DNA of 64,000 bases from Torreya grandis (lineage: Eukaryota; Streptophyta; Pinopsida; Cupressales; Taxaceae), in the NCBI GenBank assembly GCA_037957365.1, contig JARHVA010004807.1, positions 962,501 to 1,026,500 on the forward strand, given 5' to 3'. A model generated the notes under the pieces. That model had not been told where the DNA came from. It did not search any database and saw only the letters and a list, made by a program, of their open reading frames with translations. Of the stretch, positions 51,390 to 64,000 are shown piece by piece. The position numbers and the translations under genes were made by a program. Position 1 is the stretch's first letter. Each line of letters starts with the position of its first letter.

Positions 51390-52610
51390 TATAGGTGAAA
51401 GAATATATAAAACCACCAAGGAAGAGACCTTACTAGCTCAACCTAAATGTTAAAGCTAAAGTTAAGATTGAATTAGACAAAATGTTAGTTGGAAGTATCA
51501 TTAAACAAATATAATATATGTAATGGATAATTCTAATGGTAATTCAACATAATAAAATAGGTAAAATTTGGATCTATGTTGATCATATATAACTAAATAA
51601 GGCATGTCTGCATGACCTATTCTCCACACACTTCACTAACTAAATATAGAGACTATGGCAAAAAAAGAGGTATACTCATTTACAAATGGATTATTTAGCT
51701 ATCGCTAGGTAAATATAGCATCATACCACAAAAAAACAATGATTGTGATAGAATGGGGGTCATTTATGTATGCATTAATTTTTTTAGATAAAATAATGCA
51801 CTAATGGTATTTAGTCACATCATTATCAATGTTTTTATAGAATTTATTCATGAATTTTGGAGATATATTTAGATGATTGGATGATATACAAGTTATTAAA
51901 ATATCATTTTCATGCATTACAATTGATGTTCTAACTGTGTAGATAATTGAACATCTCATTGAAATTTATGAAAGTGTCTTCACAACTCCATTCAGATCAC
52001 TATTAGGACACATTATTTTTAGGGAGGGACTCATGGTATATCTATTTAAAACTAAAATAATTTTAATTATGCCACCCCTAAGAAATATAAAGAGGTAAGG
52101 ATAATATTATGATACATTGGTTATCACCATAGTTTCACTCAAAAAATATGCAATAATTAACACCCTGATAGAAGAATTATTGAAGATAAATAATAACAAA
52201 GAAATATAATGGACACTACAATTTCAAGAAGCATTTGATAATAGAAAAAAAGGTTATTGATGCACCAATATTATTTTTTATAGATTAGACAATATTATTA
52301 CATGTACATGTTATTGCATCAATAATAGACATATAAGTAGTAGTAGGATAACCACATGGTAATATTGATCACCTTATTTCATTTTCAAGCCAAAAATTAT
52401 CCAAGGTAGAAAAATTACTCAAAAAAAAAAGAGGAGGCATTAGAAATGGTGTAGATAGAGTAAAATTTTCAACATTATCTACTTATTACACTATTTATAT
52501 TTTTCATTGGCCACTATCCATTGAAATATTTAATAAATAGACTTATAGTCTAGGGAAGGATATGTCATTGGTTGATGCCCTTCCAAGAGTTTGATTTTAA
52601 AATTATGATG
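51390..52610 (+). pseudogene. pol: Element D reverse transcriptase and RNase H (Ty3/gypsy)
   Basis: RT motifs in order: the R-K-R-P-Y...L-N start motif (~51420), KVKIELDKMLVGSIIKQ, the basic G-K-I-W-I-Y-V-D segment (usually G-K-x-R-x-C-V-D), LNKACLHDLFSTHF, KEVYSFTNGLFSYR, and an intact catalytic Y-L-D-D at 51866-51877. LLGHIIFREGLMV marks the end of RT. RNase H follows to about 52600 with reduced similarity, closing with SLGKDMSLVDALPRV. The motif order and the wording around Y-L-D-D are those of plant gypsy elements. Many Gln codons have become TAA/TAG. The enzyme would copy element RNA into DNA in the cytoplasm. Confidence 0.85.
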
Positions 52611-52879
52611 AAACCCAGCCAAATAAATAATGAACCAGACTATTTGTCAAGAATTACCACTAGAGAAGATTTGTTAGGAAAATTTAAGATGAGTTCCCTT
52701 GAGCTCATGTATCCCACATTGAGGTAGTTCCAAAGAGTATAGATTTTTTTGAAATTCCTAGTAGCAAGGGAATTATTATAATAATGTGGAAAAATAAAAT
52801 GTGAAAGATTATTAATATAAGAATTTCAATTTACATTTATAGAGGGAGTGATATACAATAAGGGAAGCAATGAGGTTTT

Positions 52880-53990
52880 AAATAGAGTAGCATTATCACA
52901 TGAGAGATAAGGCATCATTACAGAGACCTGCATGATGAAATATGAAGATGCACAATTTAATATAATGCACTACCAAGAAAATAATGTTAGATGGCCTATG
53001 GTGGCCAAATATGTTTAATGACACACACAAACATGCATGGAATTGTGATATATTCCAAAGGTTGGGAAAACTTAACACACAAGATGAAATTACACTTCAG
53101 TTAGTATTATCACTAAACTCATTTGAAAAATGGACCATTAACTTTATTCGACCAATTAAATTGGCAACACATTGAAACAACACACAATTCATATTAATAG
53201 TCATAGAGTACCTAACAAGATGGGCATAAGCAATGCCTACAAAGGACTATATATCAAAAACCACCACCAAATTTTAATATGAAAACATCATTACTTGATT
53301 TAGATGCCCATTTAGTATTACAAGTGATCAAGGCAAACATTTTTAAACAATACAATAGTGGAGTTACTAAAGCACTTCTTGAGACAATGTAATTGAATTA
53401 CTCTCTATCACCCACAAGTAAACAAAATGATGGAAGCATTTAATAACCTTTTGGAGAATTTTTTTGACCAAGGTATGTAATGTGGAGATGCCATATTGGG
53501 ATAGTAAAATACCAATTGTATTTTAGGCTTACTACAATACCTACAAATAGTTGACCAAGTACTATTCATTTTAATTAGTATATAGATTGGAAGTTAAAAT
53601 TCCCATGGATTAAATTTTATTAAACTTAAGATTAGAAGTTAAATTTAAGATAAATAAAAAAGACTTGTTAAAATAAAGTCTTATGGAATTGGAAAAACTA
53701 TATGAAAAAAATATTCATAGTCATTTGTAATTAAATGCAAGGGAAAAGAAGACGTAAATTTTGGCATGACCAACACATTAAGAAAAAATAATTTAGGATA
53801 CATGATAAAGTATTACTATATGAAAATAAGTGTGAAAAGTAGGTAATATTAAAAATGCTATGGATAGGACCCTATGTAATAAAAAAACTAAATTCTCAAG
53901 CAATAATATTATGAACATTTTTAGAAATATTGTAGAAAGGATACATAAATGGCACATGGTTGAAACCATATATCATATATTTAAATAGTG
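52880..53990 (+). pseudogene. int: Element D integrase (Ty3/gypsy)
   Basis: The zinc-binding region is visible at 52984-53175: GLWWPNMFNDTHKHAWNCD, I-F-Q-R, RLGKLNTQDE, with the second Cys of the C-x2-C pair now Phe. It runs into the catalytic core: W-T-I-N-F-I-R-P-I has the first catalytic Asp changed to Asn, T-S-D-Q-G-K-H-F keeps the second, and K-M-M-E-A-F-N-N keeps the Glu. The C-terminal part ends around W-I-G-P-Y-V-I-K-K-L and T-W-L-K-P-Y near 53960, as in gypsy integrases. Dead copy. Confidence 0.85.
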
Positions 53991-55766
53991 AAATGTGATG
54001 AAAAATAAAATTTTAAAAAATAAAATGAGGGATGATTAAAAAAATAGTAAAACACAAAAATAATTTTGAAAAAAAAAATGGAAAAATAAAAATAAGAGAT
54101 AATAATTTTGAAAAAAAAATAGAAAGAAAAATACCCCAAATAAAAATATATACAAGAGATAGAATAACATTATTACTGCTAAGACTCAAAATTAATAAAT
54201 AATGGATTAGTGAAGAAGGGGAATGAAGAATAGTGAACAAAATTCTTCCTAAACAAAAGTTAAGATACATTTATTTTTTTGCATAAGGAGAAATTCATGG
54301 ATTAATTGAAAAAATGGACAATGAAGTTGAGAAAAAATAGGAGGTTGGGGGGAAACATAAAAATAAAAAGGATGATGTCAAGATAAGGATAAGAATGTAA
54401 AAATAAAAAAAATAAAAAGTAATTATAACAAATGAGACCCAAAAAGGAATGGAAGTTAGGTGGGAATAGCCATAAACATTAAATAAGGTTAAAAATAACT
54501 ATTTACCTAGTTCATTCAATGGAAAAATTGGAAAAGTTATAAAAAGGTGATTTTCCCTTCATGTAAATTAAATATCTCTCATGATAATAACACTCTATTA
54601 GAAATTTCCAATGAACAAAGTATACCCTATACAAAATACTACCTCATGAATAATAATAAATAGAGCTACCCCAAGTAGTTGGAGTTGAGTAGATAAATAA
54701 AACAAAGAATAAGAAACATTTTTAAAGTCCAAGCTCTTAGATCCTCAAAGAGTGTTTTTGAGTGACTCTAGTCTCATATCAAACTACAAGGACACTCAAA
54801 AATATATGCATTTAAAATTAAGGTAAATTCATCATTGTGCAATGGAGCCAAAATGATTAATGTTATAGCAAAACCTTCAAACACACACCATGGAATATAT
54901 GGAAGAACATAAAACTATCCCAAGAATGTAGTTAGATATATGGATTTTATTTTTTTTATCAATGTGATATTGAGTAGAGCACAAGAGGATGTCATGTATC
55001 TAGATATACCCAACCTCATTACAACAATGGTCATCCATATAGTGATAAGATTATAAATCAATGACACATGACCCACAAATATGACAACAATAAGGCAGTG
55101 AGTACGAAGTCAATAACCATAGTTAATAAGGCATTACCTAATCAAGGGGATCTCTCCATATAATGAATTAATAACCTTAGGGTTTGATATGTGACAAAAT
55201 CTATAGCATAGAAGGTCTAATATAAAATTCAATAAAAACTTATCACTAATAGTGTCCAAATTACATGGAAGATGATCACCATAGGCATTTAGTATAACCT
55301 TTCTACTACACTTTGTGAATAATACCATTAAAATATTTACAATATCAAGCAAGGTACTAATGAATTTATCAATAGTTCATTGTTATTAGTGTTATCCATG
55401 TAATTCATGAACACCATACCAAGGTATTAATAACTAGTACAATATAACCTAAATGAAACTATAGGAGAATAAATTAAGAATGCCTTATACGTTGATCAAC
55501 AATGATGGGGATATATCATACATTTTATAATGGGAAAGAATGATTAGAGGAATGGTAACAAGGAGGTATAAAATATCTCTATAGATAGTTTAAAATTACT
55601 ACACTAATGTTAGATTCATCATAGATGCTAAAAATTTACATACATAAAACCATTTTTAATAAAATTTATCCCACTTCCTCCCCTATCTTATTAATATATG
55701 GATGAATAAGTATTTTTAGTTTTAGGGGTTAAATAACTAACTACAAAGATTGGGGTATCACAAATT
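53991..55766 (+). other. Element D spacer between integrase and the extra ORF
   Basis: A-rich, stop-rich sequence with no identifiable frame. Open frames on the minus strand (54013-54270, 55134-55352) look like shadows of A-rich sequence. Confidence 0.5.
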
Positions 55767-58174
55767 ATGGGAAAATTAGCAAAACAAGCTCGAGGATCAC
55801 AAACAGCCATTGTAGTTTCACCAAAAATCACAAAAGTCCCAATTATAAAGGAATTCCATGAAACATCACATAAATAAGAGATTGCAGGACCATCTCAAAT
55901 AGGGCCAACAACATTTGAATAAATGAAATTATATAAGGGTAGTCTAGAATCAGACCCCAAAAGTAAATTTGTAAGAAGAGAAAATTGTTAGATTTTTAGT
56001 TAAGGATTCCAATACAAGGTGGGTTATAGTGGAAGAGGAAATGACCAAAAAGGGGAATCCACCCTATTCTTTGAGGGAAAATAAATCAAAATCAGGGTAA
56101 GGAACATCCAAAGGCACACAAAAAAATTCAAATAGAAGAAGAACCAAAGGTTTTCACTACTTCATCTATGGTAGCTATAGGAGAAACTTTGTTGCAAGTG
56201 AGTAGTGGAAAAGGGAAGAAAATTCATTAACCCCAGAGATCAATATATAGGAAAAAAAATAAAAAAAAATTAGAAGGAAGTGCATTAAACTTTATTGTCT
56301 TAAATATAAACATAATCATCAGAGGAAAATAATAGGGAGAGCAATAAATAGTGGAATAAGGGTCTACCATATAACAAATACCAAAAATTTTAACCCTCAT
56401 AGAGGAATGCATCCCATTTCTCTTTTGTCTTTTACCCCATGACTCTTTGACTTCTCCATGGGCCCTCTTTTGATGTATATGCAACCAAAAATATATTCAT
56501 TAATATTAAATAAATATTAACACACATTAGCCAAGATATGAATATTAAAAACACCATTAAATGCAATGGGGCCTTTATCACCAATAATTATAGACCTTTG
56601 ACATCAATTACAATATTTAAAACAAACCAAACAAAAAAATAACTTGATAGTGGAAGAATTAAAGAAGCAAAAACAACTACAAATGTTGAATTATAGGGAA
56701 AAAATTGCCACATAACAAAGAAAATCATTGGAAAAAGAATTAGAGGATGAGAAGATAAAAATATATGAAATTATGGAGATCACTACCAATTAGGGTCAAT
56801 AGATATTTAATAAATAAAAATAATACAAGAGAGAATAAAAAAGGAAAAAATAGAAAGAAACAATAGAACAAGAAAAATCAGAAGAGAAAATTTAGAAAAA
56901 GAAAGAGTGAAATAAGCAGAGAAAGAAAAGGTGGAAAGGGAGAAATATAGGGTAGAGAAAAAATAAAAATAAGAGGATGAAAAAAGGATGGTAAATGAGA
57001 AAAAAAGGAGGAATATGAAAAGAAAAGAAAAGAAAAGAGAATAGGAAGAAGAAAATAAAAGGATGGAGAAAGAAGAAAATAAAATAAGAGGGGAAGAAAA
57101 TAAAAAGAAGCAAGAAGAGAAAAACAAAAGTAAAACCAAGAAATATTAAACATAGAAGAAAAAGAGAAAATGGAAAAGGAGAAGAAAAAATACAAAGTCT
57201 CTATTGACACAAAAAATGAGGGACAAAAACATAGTACTCTAATGGATATAGACATGATACCAAGTAATTCAGCCACACCCAGGGTCCCCCTTAGGAGAAT
57301 CAAATCAAAGTTGCTTCAATATAAATAATTGACCTCCACTATAGTGTTATCACCTAGCATATTGCATCCCATAATATGAGTAAAAATTGTGGTGGCCCTA
57401 CAGAAGCTAACATTAATATAAAAATAGTCAGTTAGGGATAGTGTCAAGATATATTATATGATGAAGTGTGGGAATCTAGAGGAAGGGATGAAAAGGTATC
57501 TCACAACCTTAACCATTGCTAGGCCAAAATATAATCCAAATTCAACATGGTTGATATAACAACAATTAAAGGAGACATTATATATTTTTATCAACTAATT
57601 GGGATCCAAAGTTGACAAAATATTTATTAAAGCAGAGGCTATTGAATAGTACTAAGAATAACTATTGGGGCCACTTCTAGGAGAAAACTAAAAAAACATG
57701 AAGGAATATAAATAAAAATTGGAGAAGTTACATAATGCTATCGATGATGTAGCTACATACTTTAAAAACTATATAAGCTAGCCCTTATGGAATGAAGACC
57801 AAAAGAAAGAATTGGATGACTTGGAGAGGTCATTCAACATTTCCTCCACCACTTTGACTCTAATATAATCCCTTCAAATGAATATTGGAATAAATGGATC
57901 TCCCTATGAATTAATATAAGTATAAGTAAGCCTAGAGAGTATTTATTTTTAAGATATGGAGGACTATGGGACTAGTGAACAATTAGATGGAAAACATGGA
58001 GATTGAAAAATAGGTCATGAGGCATATTACAAAACATCAGAGGTTTTTCCAACTCTAAGGAATGTGGTTAAGACATCCAAGGAAAAATACAACATTGGAA
58101 TATAAATTTTTGGACACCAAGGACATATTATTGAGTTGGGATACCTTCTAAAAAACCATCGAAAATAAATATGA
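55767..58174 (+). pseudogene. Element D extra ORF downstream of pol (unknown function)
   Basis: The ORF opens at 55767 with MGKLAKQARGSQTAIVVSPK. A purine-dominated block (56640-57200) follows that would encode a Lys/Glu-rich coiled coil. From 57242 (MDIDMIPSNSATPRVPLRRI) one frame runs to about 58174 with about fifteen stops, two of them TGA, containing EAIEQYQ-like, NAIDDVATYFKNYI and DQKKELDDLERSF helical segments. A frame change lies between the two halves (indel or intron). Additional ORFs after integrase occur in Athila/Tat-type gypsy elements; this one matches none that I recognise. No membrane segment or signal peptide is evident, so an envelope-like role is not supported. Its mix of linker and coiled coil resembles B's ORF. 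Confidence 0.55.
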
Positions 58175-58447
58175 TAAATAATTACTTAATCAAGGGGTGA
58201 TCCACCAGTAATAATTAATTAAATATTATGGTAAATGTTAGCACTATTGTATAAATCTAGCTAGGCAAGTTGATCAAGGAAACTTTAGAATCTTATGCCA
58301 GAAGTCTAATTTTCTAGTTAATGATTGTGTTATCCCCCAATTTGTTAGATTTAAGACACTATGTTAAATGAGTTATTTTGGATTTTTCCTAACATTATTC
58401 TTTTGATTTGTCTCAAGGATGAGAAAATGTTATTAAATCTATGAAAA
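58175..58447 (+). other. Element D 3' end of the interior
   Basis: Short region ending CTCAAGGATGAGAAAATGTTATT and AAATCTATGAAAA before the LTR. The weak purine run AAGGATGAGAAAATG may be a decayed polypurine tract. Confidence 0.45.
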
Positions 58448-59178
<731 letters not shown>

Positions 59179-60790
59179 ATTAATATTAAAATACATGATT
59201 GGTTTGTAATTGGGTTAATCTGACCTTGGAAATAATTTTGAGATAAGATTTATTTATTAGGAACTACACACACCAAAATATTTTCCAATGGGGAAAGAGG
59301 CTATAGGGTGAGAATTATAAAATGGTGAATTACATTCACCATTCGTCCCCCTAATAACAAATTTTTACAATGGTTGTGCATTAAAATGGGCCCCCTTGCC
59401 TTGTGATTATTACCAAAAATAAGTAAAAATATCATTTAGATAATGACTAATCATGGATTTCATTTTGGTAATGACTTAAATATACATGAGGAAAAATACC
59501 ACTAAAATTAATATCTAATTAAAATTTCTCAGGGAAGCCTTCAACTTAACACTAAAATATATGATAGGATCATAATTGGCTTAATCCCAAATTAGTAATA
59601 ATTGTGAGATAAGGGTTATTTAGGTATTACACTCACTAAAATATATGTTAATTGAGAAATAGGCTCTAGGGTGAGAAGATCAAAGTGGTGATTTACATTC
59701 ACCATTCCTACCCACTATTAACAAACTGCATACTATGATTGTGCACTAAATTAGCTCCCATTGCCTTGTGATTATTACCAAAAATAAGGAAAAATGTTAT
59801 TTGTACAATGAGTACTCATGGAGGTAATTTTTTTATTTAATTAAATATACATAAGTAAAAAATAACATGTAATTAAAATCTATCATAGGAGCCTTGAACT
59901 TAACATTAAAATGCATAATTGGAATGTAATTGGATTAATCCCATATCAATAATAATAGTGAGATAAGGGTGATTTATTAGGCACTACATTCACCAAATAC
60001 TTACCAATGAGGAAATAGGCTCAAAGTTTAGGATCCCAAAGTGTTGAATTACATTCACCATTCCTCCTTCTACTGATAAATGCTTATGATGGTTGTGTGC
60101 TAAAATGTATCCCATTGCCTTGTGATTATTACCATAAATGAGGAAAAATATCATTTGGATAATGACTATTCATGGATATCATTTGGGTAATTATTTTTAA
60201 AAAATGAGTAAAAATTCCATATAAATTAATATTTAATTATAATTTCTCATGGAAGCCTTCAAATTCACATTAAATTACATGATTGGTTTGTAATTGGTTT
60301 AATCTCAAATTTGTAATAATTGTGATAAGGGTGATTTATTAGGCATTACATTCACCAAAAAAATTTCCAATGGAGAAATAAAATAGAGGGTGATAATCCC
60401 AAAGTTGTGAATTACATTCACCATTACTCCCTCTAATTTTAAATGCTTATGATGGTATGTGTTGAAAGGTGCCCTCCTACCTTGTGATTATTACCAAAAA
60501 TGAGGGAAAATGTAATTTTGATAATGATAACTCATGGAAGTCATCTTGATAATGGATTAGATATACACAAGTAAAAGCACACAAAAATTAATATATAATT
60601 AAAATTTATCATGAAATCCTTCAACTTAATAAAAATACATGATTGGGTTGTAATTTATTTAATCCCACTTTTTTAATAATTATGATATAAGGGTGATTTA
60701 GTAGGTACTACACTCCCCAAAAGTGTTACCAATGGGGAAGGAACCCATGTATAATAACAAATGTTCTCCCACTTTGAATCTGAGTGGTTT
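59179..60790. repeat. Right part of the ~361-bp tandem array (four units plus a partial)
   Basis: The unit anchor ATGATTGG (or variants) lies at 59195, 59561, 59915, 60279 and 60639, spacing 366, 354, 364 and 360 bp. Each unit carries CCAATGGGGAAA, AATTACATTCACCATT, GCCTTGTGATTATTACCA and AAGCCTTCAAMTT. The last unit is truncated and drifts off near 60790. The first bases, ATTAA, are the right-hand target duplication of element D. No coding potential; it resembles satellite DNA or repeats from an older element's untranslated region. Confidence 0.88.
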
Positions 60791-60879
60791 TAGTGCCTTC
60801 CCTACATAAAATTTATAAAAATTAATATTAAAAATATTATAAAATATAATCATAAAAAATACAATAATAAACTATATAT
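60791..60879. other. AT-rich spacer between array and LINE
   Basis: Short A/T-only-like stretch; nothing recognisable. The LINE's 5' truncation point probably lies here. Confidence 0.5.
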
Positions 60880-62600
60880 TATATCAGGAATCTCTTATCA
60901 GGAATAACCTATCCCAACTTAGTGAAGGAAGATTTTTTCTAAACTTATTTCCTAATATCCACAATCATGATGATAATGTTATACTAATCAGACATCCATC
61001 TTTGAAATAAGTCAAGTTTGTTGTCTTCATTATGAAAAGATATAAATACCTTGGGCTAGAGGGTTTGCCTCTTGTATACTTCTAATAAGTTTGAGATTTT
61101 ATTTAGACAGATGTGGTGGTAGCAGTGACTGAATTCTTCCAATCAGGTAGTATTCTTAAGAAAATCAACCATACCTTATTTGTTCTCCTTCATATGAATT
61201 TATGGGTAATATATTTGAAGGAATTCAAACCCATTAGCCTATGTAATACTATTTACAAACTTTTATCTAAAACCATGGCCTTGAAACTCCAAGGCTTATT
61301 TCCCAAGATTATATACATCCATCAAGAAGTGTTTATTTTTAGGAGGATTATTACAGATAAAATAATTATGGTTCATGAATATTTAAACTCTATTGATAAA
61401 TATACAAGGTTGGGTATGTTCTTGAAGATAAAAATGAATAAGGCATATGATAGAGTCTCATGGAGTTTCTTAGAAAAGATCTTAGAAAGGTTGGGCTTCC
61501 ATCCTAAATTTAGAGATATTATTACTTCCTATATTACAACTCTTAGATTTTCAGTTATGATCAATGTATCCTCAATAAGATTCTTCCTGGTAGAGAGAGG
61601 GATAAGGCAAGGAGATCCCTTATCTCCTTACTTATTTATCATATTTATGGAAACTTTGGGGAAAAGTCTTAATAAATATAAGGTAAATGGATCTTTGAAG
61701 GGACTCCATATATCTCCTAACATAGATCATATAACCCATCATTAGTTTTTGGATGATACTTTTGTGTTAGGGGAGGCTACAATTCAAGATTCAAAGATCA
61801 TGAAAAATATTCACAAGTATTATACAAAGGTTTTAGGTCAATGAATTAACTTGAACAAAAGCTCTATATTATTCATCAACACCACAAAGGCAAGATAATT
61901 CAGGATTATTGACATATTGTAATGTCAAATGAAATACCTCCCCTTTACTTATTTTGGCATTACCATTTGTAAAGGATTAATGGATTTTAATAGCTGGAAC
62001 AATATTTTGGACAAGTTCAAACATAAATATGAAGGTTGGGAGAGTAGCCTACTCACCCAAGTAGGTAAATACAACTCCATAAGGGTTATCTTCATAACTT
62101 ATCCATTTATATGATGTATCTTTTCAAAGTGCCTTGAAAATTAGCATAAATGATTGAGAAAATTTAGAAAATATTCTTTAGGTTTAGAATCGAAGAGAAA
62201 AATAAAATCTCTCTTTTGGCTTGGGATTGAGTTTTCTTACCCAAAAATCATGGGTGTTTTGGCATAAGAAATATTAAATAGATGAATAAATCTCTCTTAG
62301 ATAAAATTATCTATAATTTATTGACTAAAAAATATTTGTGGACCAGAACTATAAAGGCTAAATATTTGGAAGGAAAGGATTATGACCATTTCTTGACTTT
62401 GGATCCCCCCCATAGGGATATTTTTTTTGTGAATTCTCTTGTTAAGATTAGGAATATCTTAATGGGTATAGGTGGAATATTAGAAACAAAAAGAAAGCAT
62501 CATTTTGGGATGATGGTTATCTCTATGATTCTCCCTTAAGCTCTATGACTCCTTAGAATTATTTGTGTATTTTGATCAAGAGATCCATTGGGTAAATGGT
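60880..62600 (+). pseudogene. LINE reverse transcriptase
   Basis: Best open part is 61113-61745 (210 aa): EFFQSGSILKKINHT, the FKPISLCNTIYKLLSKTMAL motif, EYLNSIDKYTRLGMFLKIKM, NKAYDRVSWSFLEKILERLG and GIRQGDPLSPYLFIIFMETL. It ends with a TAG exactly where Gln normally precedes the catalytic motif, then F-L-D-D-T at 61746-61757. The frame continues after this stop (61929-62114), then shifts (62282-62539). The order and wording match plant L1 elements (non-LTR RT). Upstream, 60880-61112 holds the start of the RT domain with several stops. The enzyme would prime on nicked chromosomal DNA. Confidence 0.9.
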
Positions 62601-63380
62601 TATGGATTATTGAGAAGATATTAAAAATTAAAAAATTGGAATATTTTGAATATGGAAATAATTGATCCTAAGGTTATTGATCAAAATTGAGGCCTTAACT
62701 AGAAGATGAGGAGTTTTCACATTAGTTAGTTCCCAAAATATGATAAATTGATTTGGTCAGCATTGGAATATGGTTGTTACTCATTTAAATTTGGGTACTT
62801 TATTGACCTTGAGATCAATTATGATGGGTTCCCATGGAGATCCCATTGGGACAAGGACCTCATTCCAAAAGTAAATCTTTTCTATGGATAGTGGCTTAAA
62901 ATAAGATACTCATAGTCAATAATATTATTGGAAGGTGTTTCCTTATTCCTAACATATGTGTCCTCTTCAAAATTGTGGATGAATCCATAAAGAACTTATT
63001 TATATAATGATCTTCTGCTTATAGGATAATAGACATCATTCTTTATATATTTAATATTGCTTGTGTAATACCAAGTTCTATGTTGGACCTCATTGTCTAA
63101 TGGAAAATCCCCACGTTCTCCCCCATCCAAAATCATAAATAAACTTTGGAATCTAATCTTGGCTAACATATTATATGTAACATGGAGATAAATTAACTTC
63201 ATAATTTCACAGAATAATAAAAAGAACTTAGCTAAAGAAGGGATGTTGTTAATTGAGAAAATCAAGGAGAATATGTAGGGATTCATAAAGAGATAAAAAT
63301 AATTTATCTAAAATATAAGATATGATATATAAGAAATAGAAATTAAATATATCTACTCAAGTAGATGATAATAAGGAGAA
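62601..63380 (+). pseudogene. LINE region between RT and RNase H, with zinc-binding remnant
   Basis: A remnant of the zf-RVT domain lies around 62870-63010: L-W-I-V-A, NKILIVNNIIGR and FLIPNICVLFK, where plant LINEs carry a Cys-rich motif; one of the Cys positions is now Phe. Frames change several times and stops are frequent. The minus-strand open frame at 62996-63286 is a shadow. Confidence 0.6.
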
Positions 63381-63815
63381 GACAAATAGACGACTAGTCA
63401 AATGGATAAAGCTGCCATGTTTATGGTTTAAACTATATTTTGATGGAGCTATGAAATGGAACCTAGGAAAAGTGGGATGAGGGGTTATAATAAATATTAA
63501 TGGATTATTTTTAGTATCCTATATAGGGCCCAAATGAATCATGTATCAAAAGATATGGTAGCATTTTGGGGTATAAAATTAGCTAAGGATTTAAACTTAA
63601 AAGATATTAGTATAGAAAGTGTTTGTTTAAACATTATTAACTTCCTAAAATAAAAAACCAATCCAAGTTGGACCATTAAGAAAAAGGTGAGAGAGGCTCA
63701 TAACCTCATGCATAACTTTAATTATTTGAATATTACTCACACCTATAGATAATGTAATGGTTGTGCAAATTGGTTAGCCAATAAAGAAGTCTCAAGTTTA
63801 AACTTCATTAAATAG
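63381..63815 (+). pseudogene. LINE RNase H domain
   Basis: Begins around LYFDGAMKWNLGKVG with the D-G-A signature (first catalytic Asp), then SKDMVAFWGIKLAKDLNLKD (Glu expected at the Val/Ala-F position is not clear), DISIESVCLNIINFL with the I-E-S second motif, VREAHNLMHNFNYLNITHTY, and C-N-G-C-A-N-W-L-A-N-K at the end, where R-x-x-N-x-x-A-D-x-L-A is usual, so the last catalytic Asp is Asn. Only TAA/TAG stops interrupt the last ~90 codons. RNase H at the ORF2 C-terminus is a feature of some plant L1 lineages. Confidence 0.85.
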
Positions 63816-64000
63816 TCTAATGTTATTGATTTTAAATTATTTAATTAATATATTTAATGTGGAAGATAATTATTTATCTAGTTAATGTTTTTTTGGAATT
63901 TTTAATTCCTATTAGGACCTCAAGTTCCCATAAGTCACATGTTAGGATCATTTATGATACAATCCATATCTGGCCAAGGAGAAAATATGTACTTATATTT
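63816..64000 (+). other. LINE 3' untranslated sequence to window end
   Basis: AT-rich sequence after the ORF2 stop with no poly(A) tract before the window ends. Confidence 0.5.

Larger units (their letters stand above)
60880..64000 (+). mobile_element. 5'-truncated plant L1-type LINE
   Basis: Contains the RT, a zinc-binding region and RNase H of a plant LINE ORF2 in order on the plus strand. The endonuclease half of ORF2 and ORF1 are absent, as expected of 5' truncation during target-primed reverse transcription. The ORF ends at 63813-63815. No poly(A) tail or target duplication is seen, so the 3' end may lie beyond the window. Confidence 0.85.

Noticed and set aside
56807..57303. Phe/Ser/Leu-rich multi-membrane-like proteins on the minus strand (up to 141 residues)
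   Set aside because: They are the complement of a purine-rich, Lys/Glu-coding stretch of D's extra ORF on the plus strand.

Overview
This is a very AT-rich (roughly 70% A+T by eye), CpG-poor stretch of a large plant nuclear genome. I found no intact cellular gene. Almost everything recognisable is an old, decayed retroelement, together with long dinucleotide microsatellites and several tandem arrays. The lineages (Ty3/gypsy and Ty1/copia LTR elements, and a plant L1-type LINE with an RNase H domain), the very long old LTRs, and stop codons that look like C-to-T decay of Gln codons fit a repeat-laden seed plant. A gymnosperm with strong methyl-cytosine deamination, such as Gnetales/Welwitschia, is my best guess, but that is inference.

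Layout: 1-6961 is unassigned AT-rich DNA with an (AC)n tract, a 74-bp duplication, a 23-bp minisatellite and two GC-richer exon-like islands on the minus strand. From 6962 to about 60790 there is a ~361-bp tandem array split in two by one 52-kb nested insertion. The outermost element, D (7320-59178), is a Ty3/gypsy element with LTRs TG/TA...CA/AA, an exact ATTAA target-site duplication, a gag/zinc-knuckle region, protease, RT with an intact YLDD, RNase H, integrase, and an extra ORF downstream of pol. Inside its gag frame sits element B (8929-47897), whose 3' LTR has a clear polypurine tract, whose 5' LTR is followed by a primer-binding site, and whose long ORF I do not recognise. B's 5' LTR was in turn split by element A (9356-22041), with ~5-kb LTRs and a 769-codon reading frame. 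B's internal region was split by element C (26272-35993), a minus-strand Ty1/copia element with 2.8-kb LTRs and gag but no pol. Beyond the array, 60880-64000 holds a 5'-truncated LINE (RT, zinc-binding region, RNase H).

How they work together: only D and the LINE carry recognisable polymerase genes. A, B and C show no protease, RT, RNase H or integrase that I can find, so they look like non-autonomous elements that would have needed proteins from elsewhere. Rough hand counts of LTR mismatch over 100-150 bp (D ~25%, B ~19%, A and C ~8%) agree with the nesting order D, then B, then A and C. Target-site duplications for D, B and C, and the continuity of sequence when each insertion is mentally removed, support the same order.

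The most unusual observation is element A's reading frame (14590-16896). It runs from ATG to TGA with no indel, contains 23 internal stops that are all TAA or TAG, never TGA, and has 41 CAA but only 3 CAG codons.
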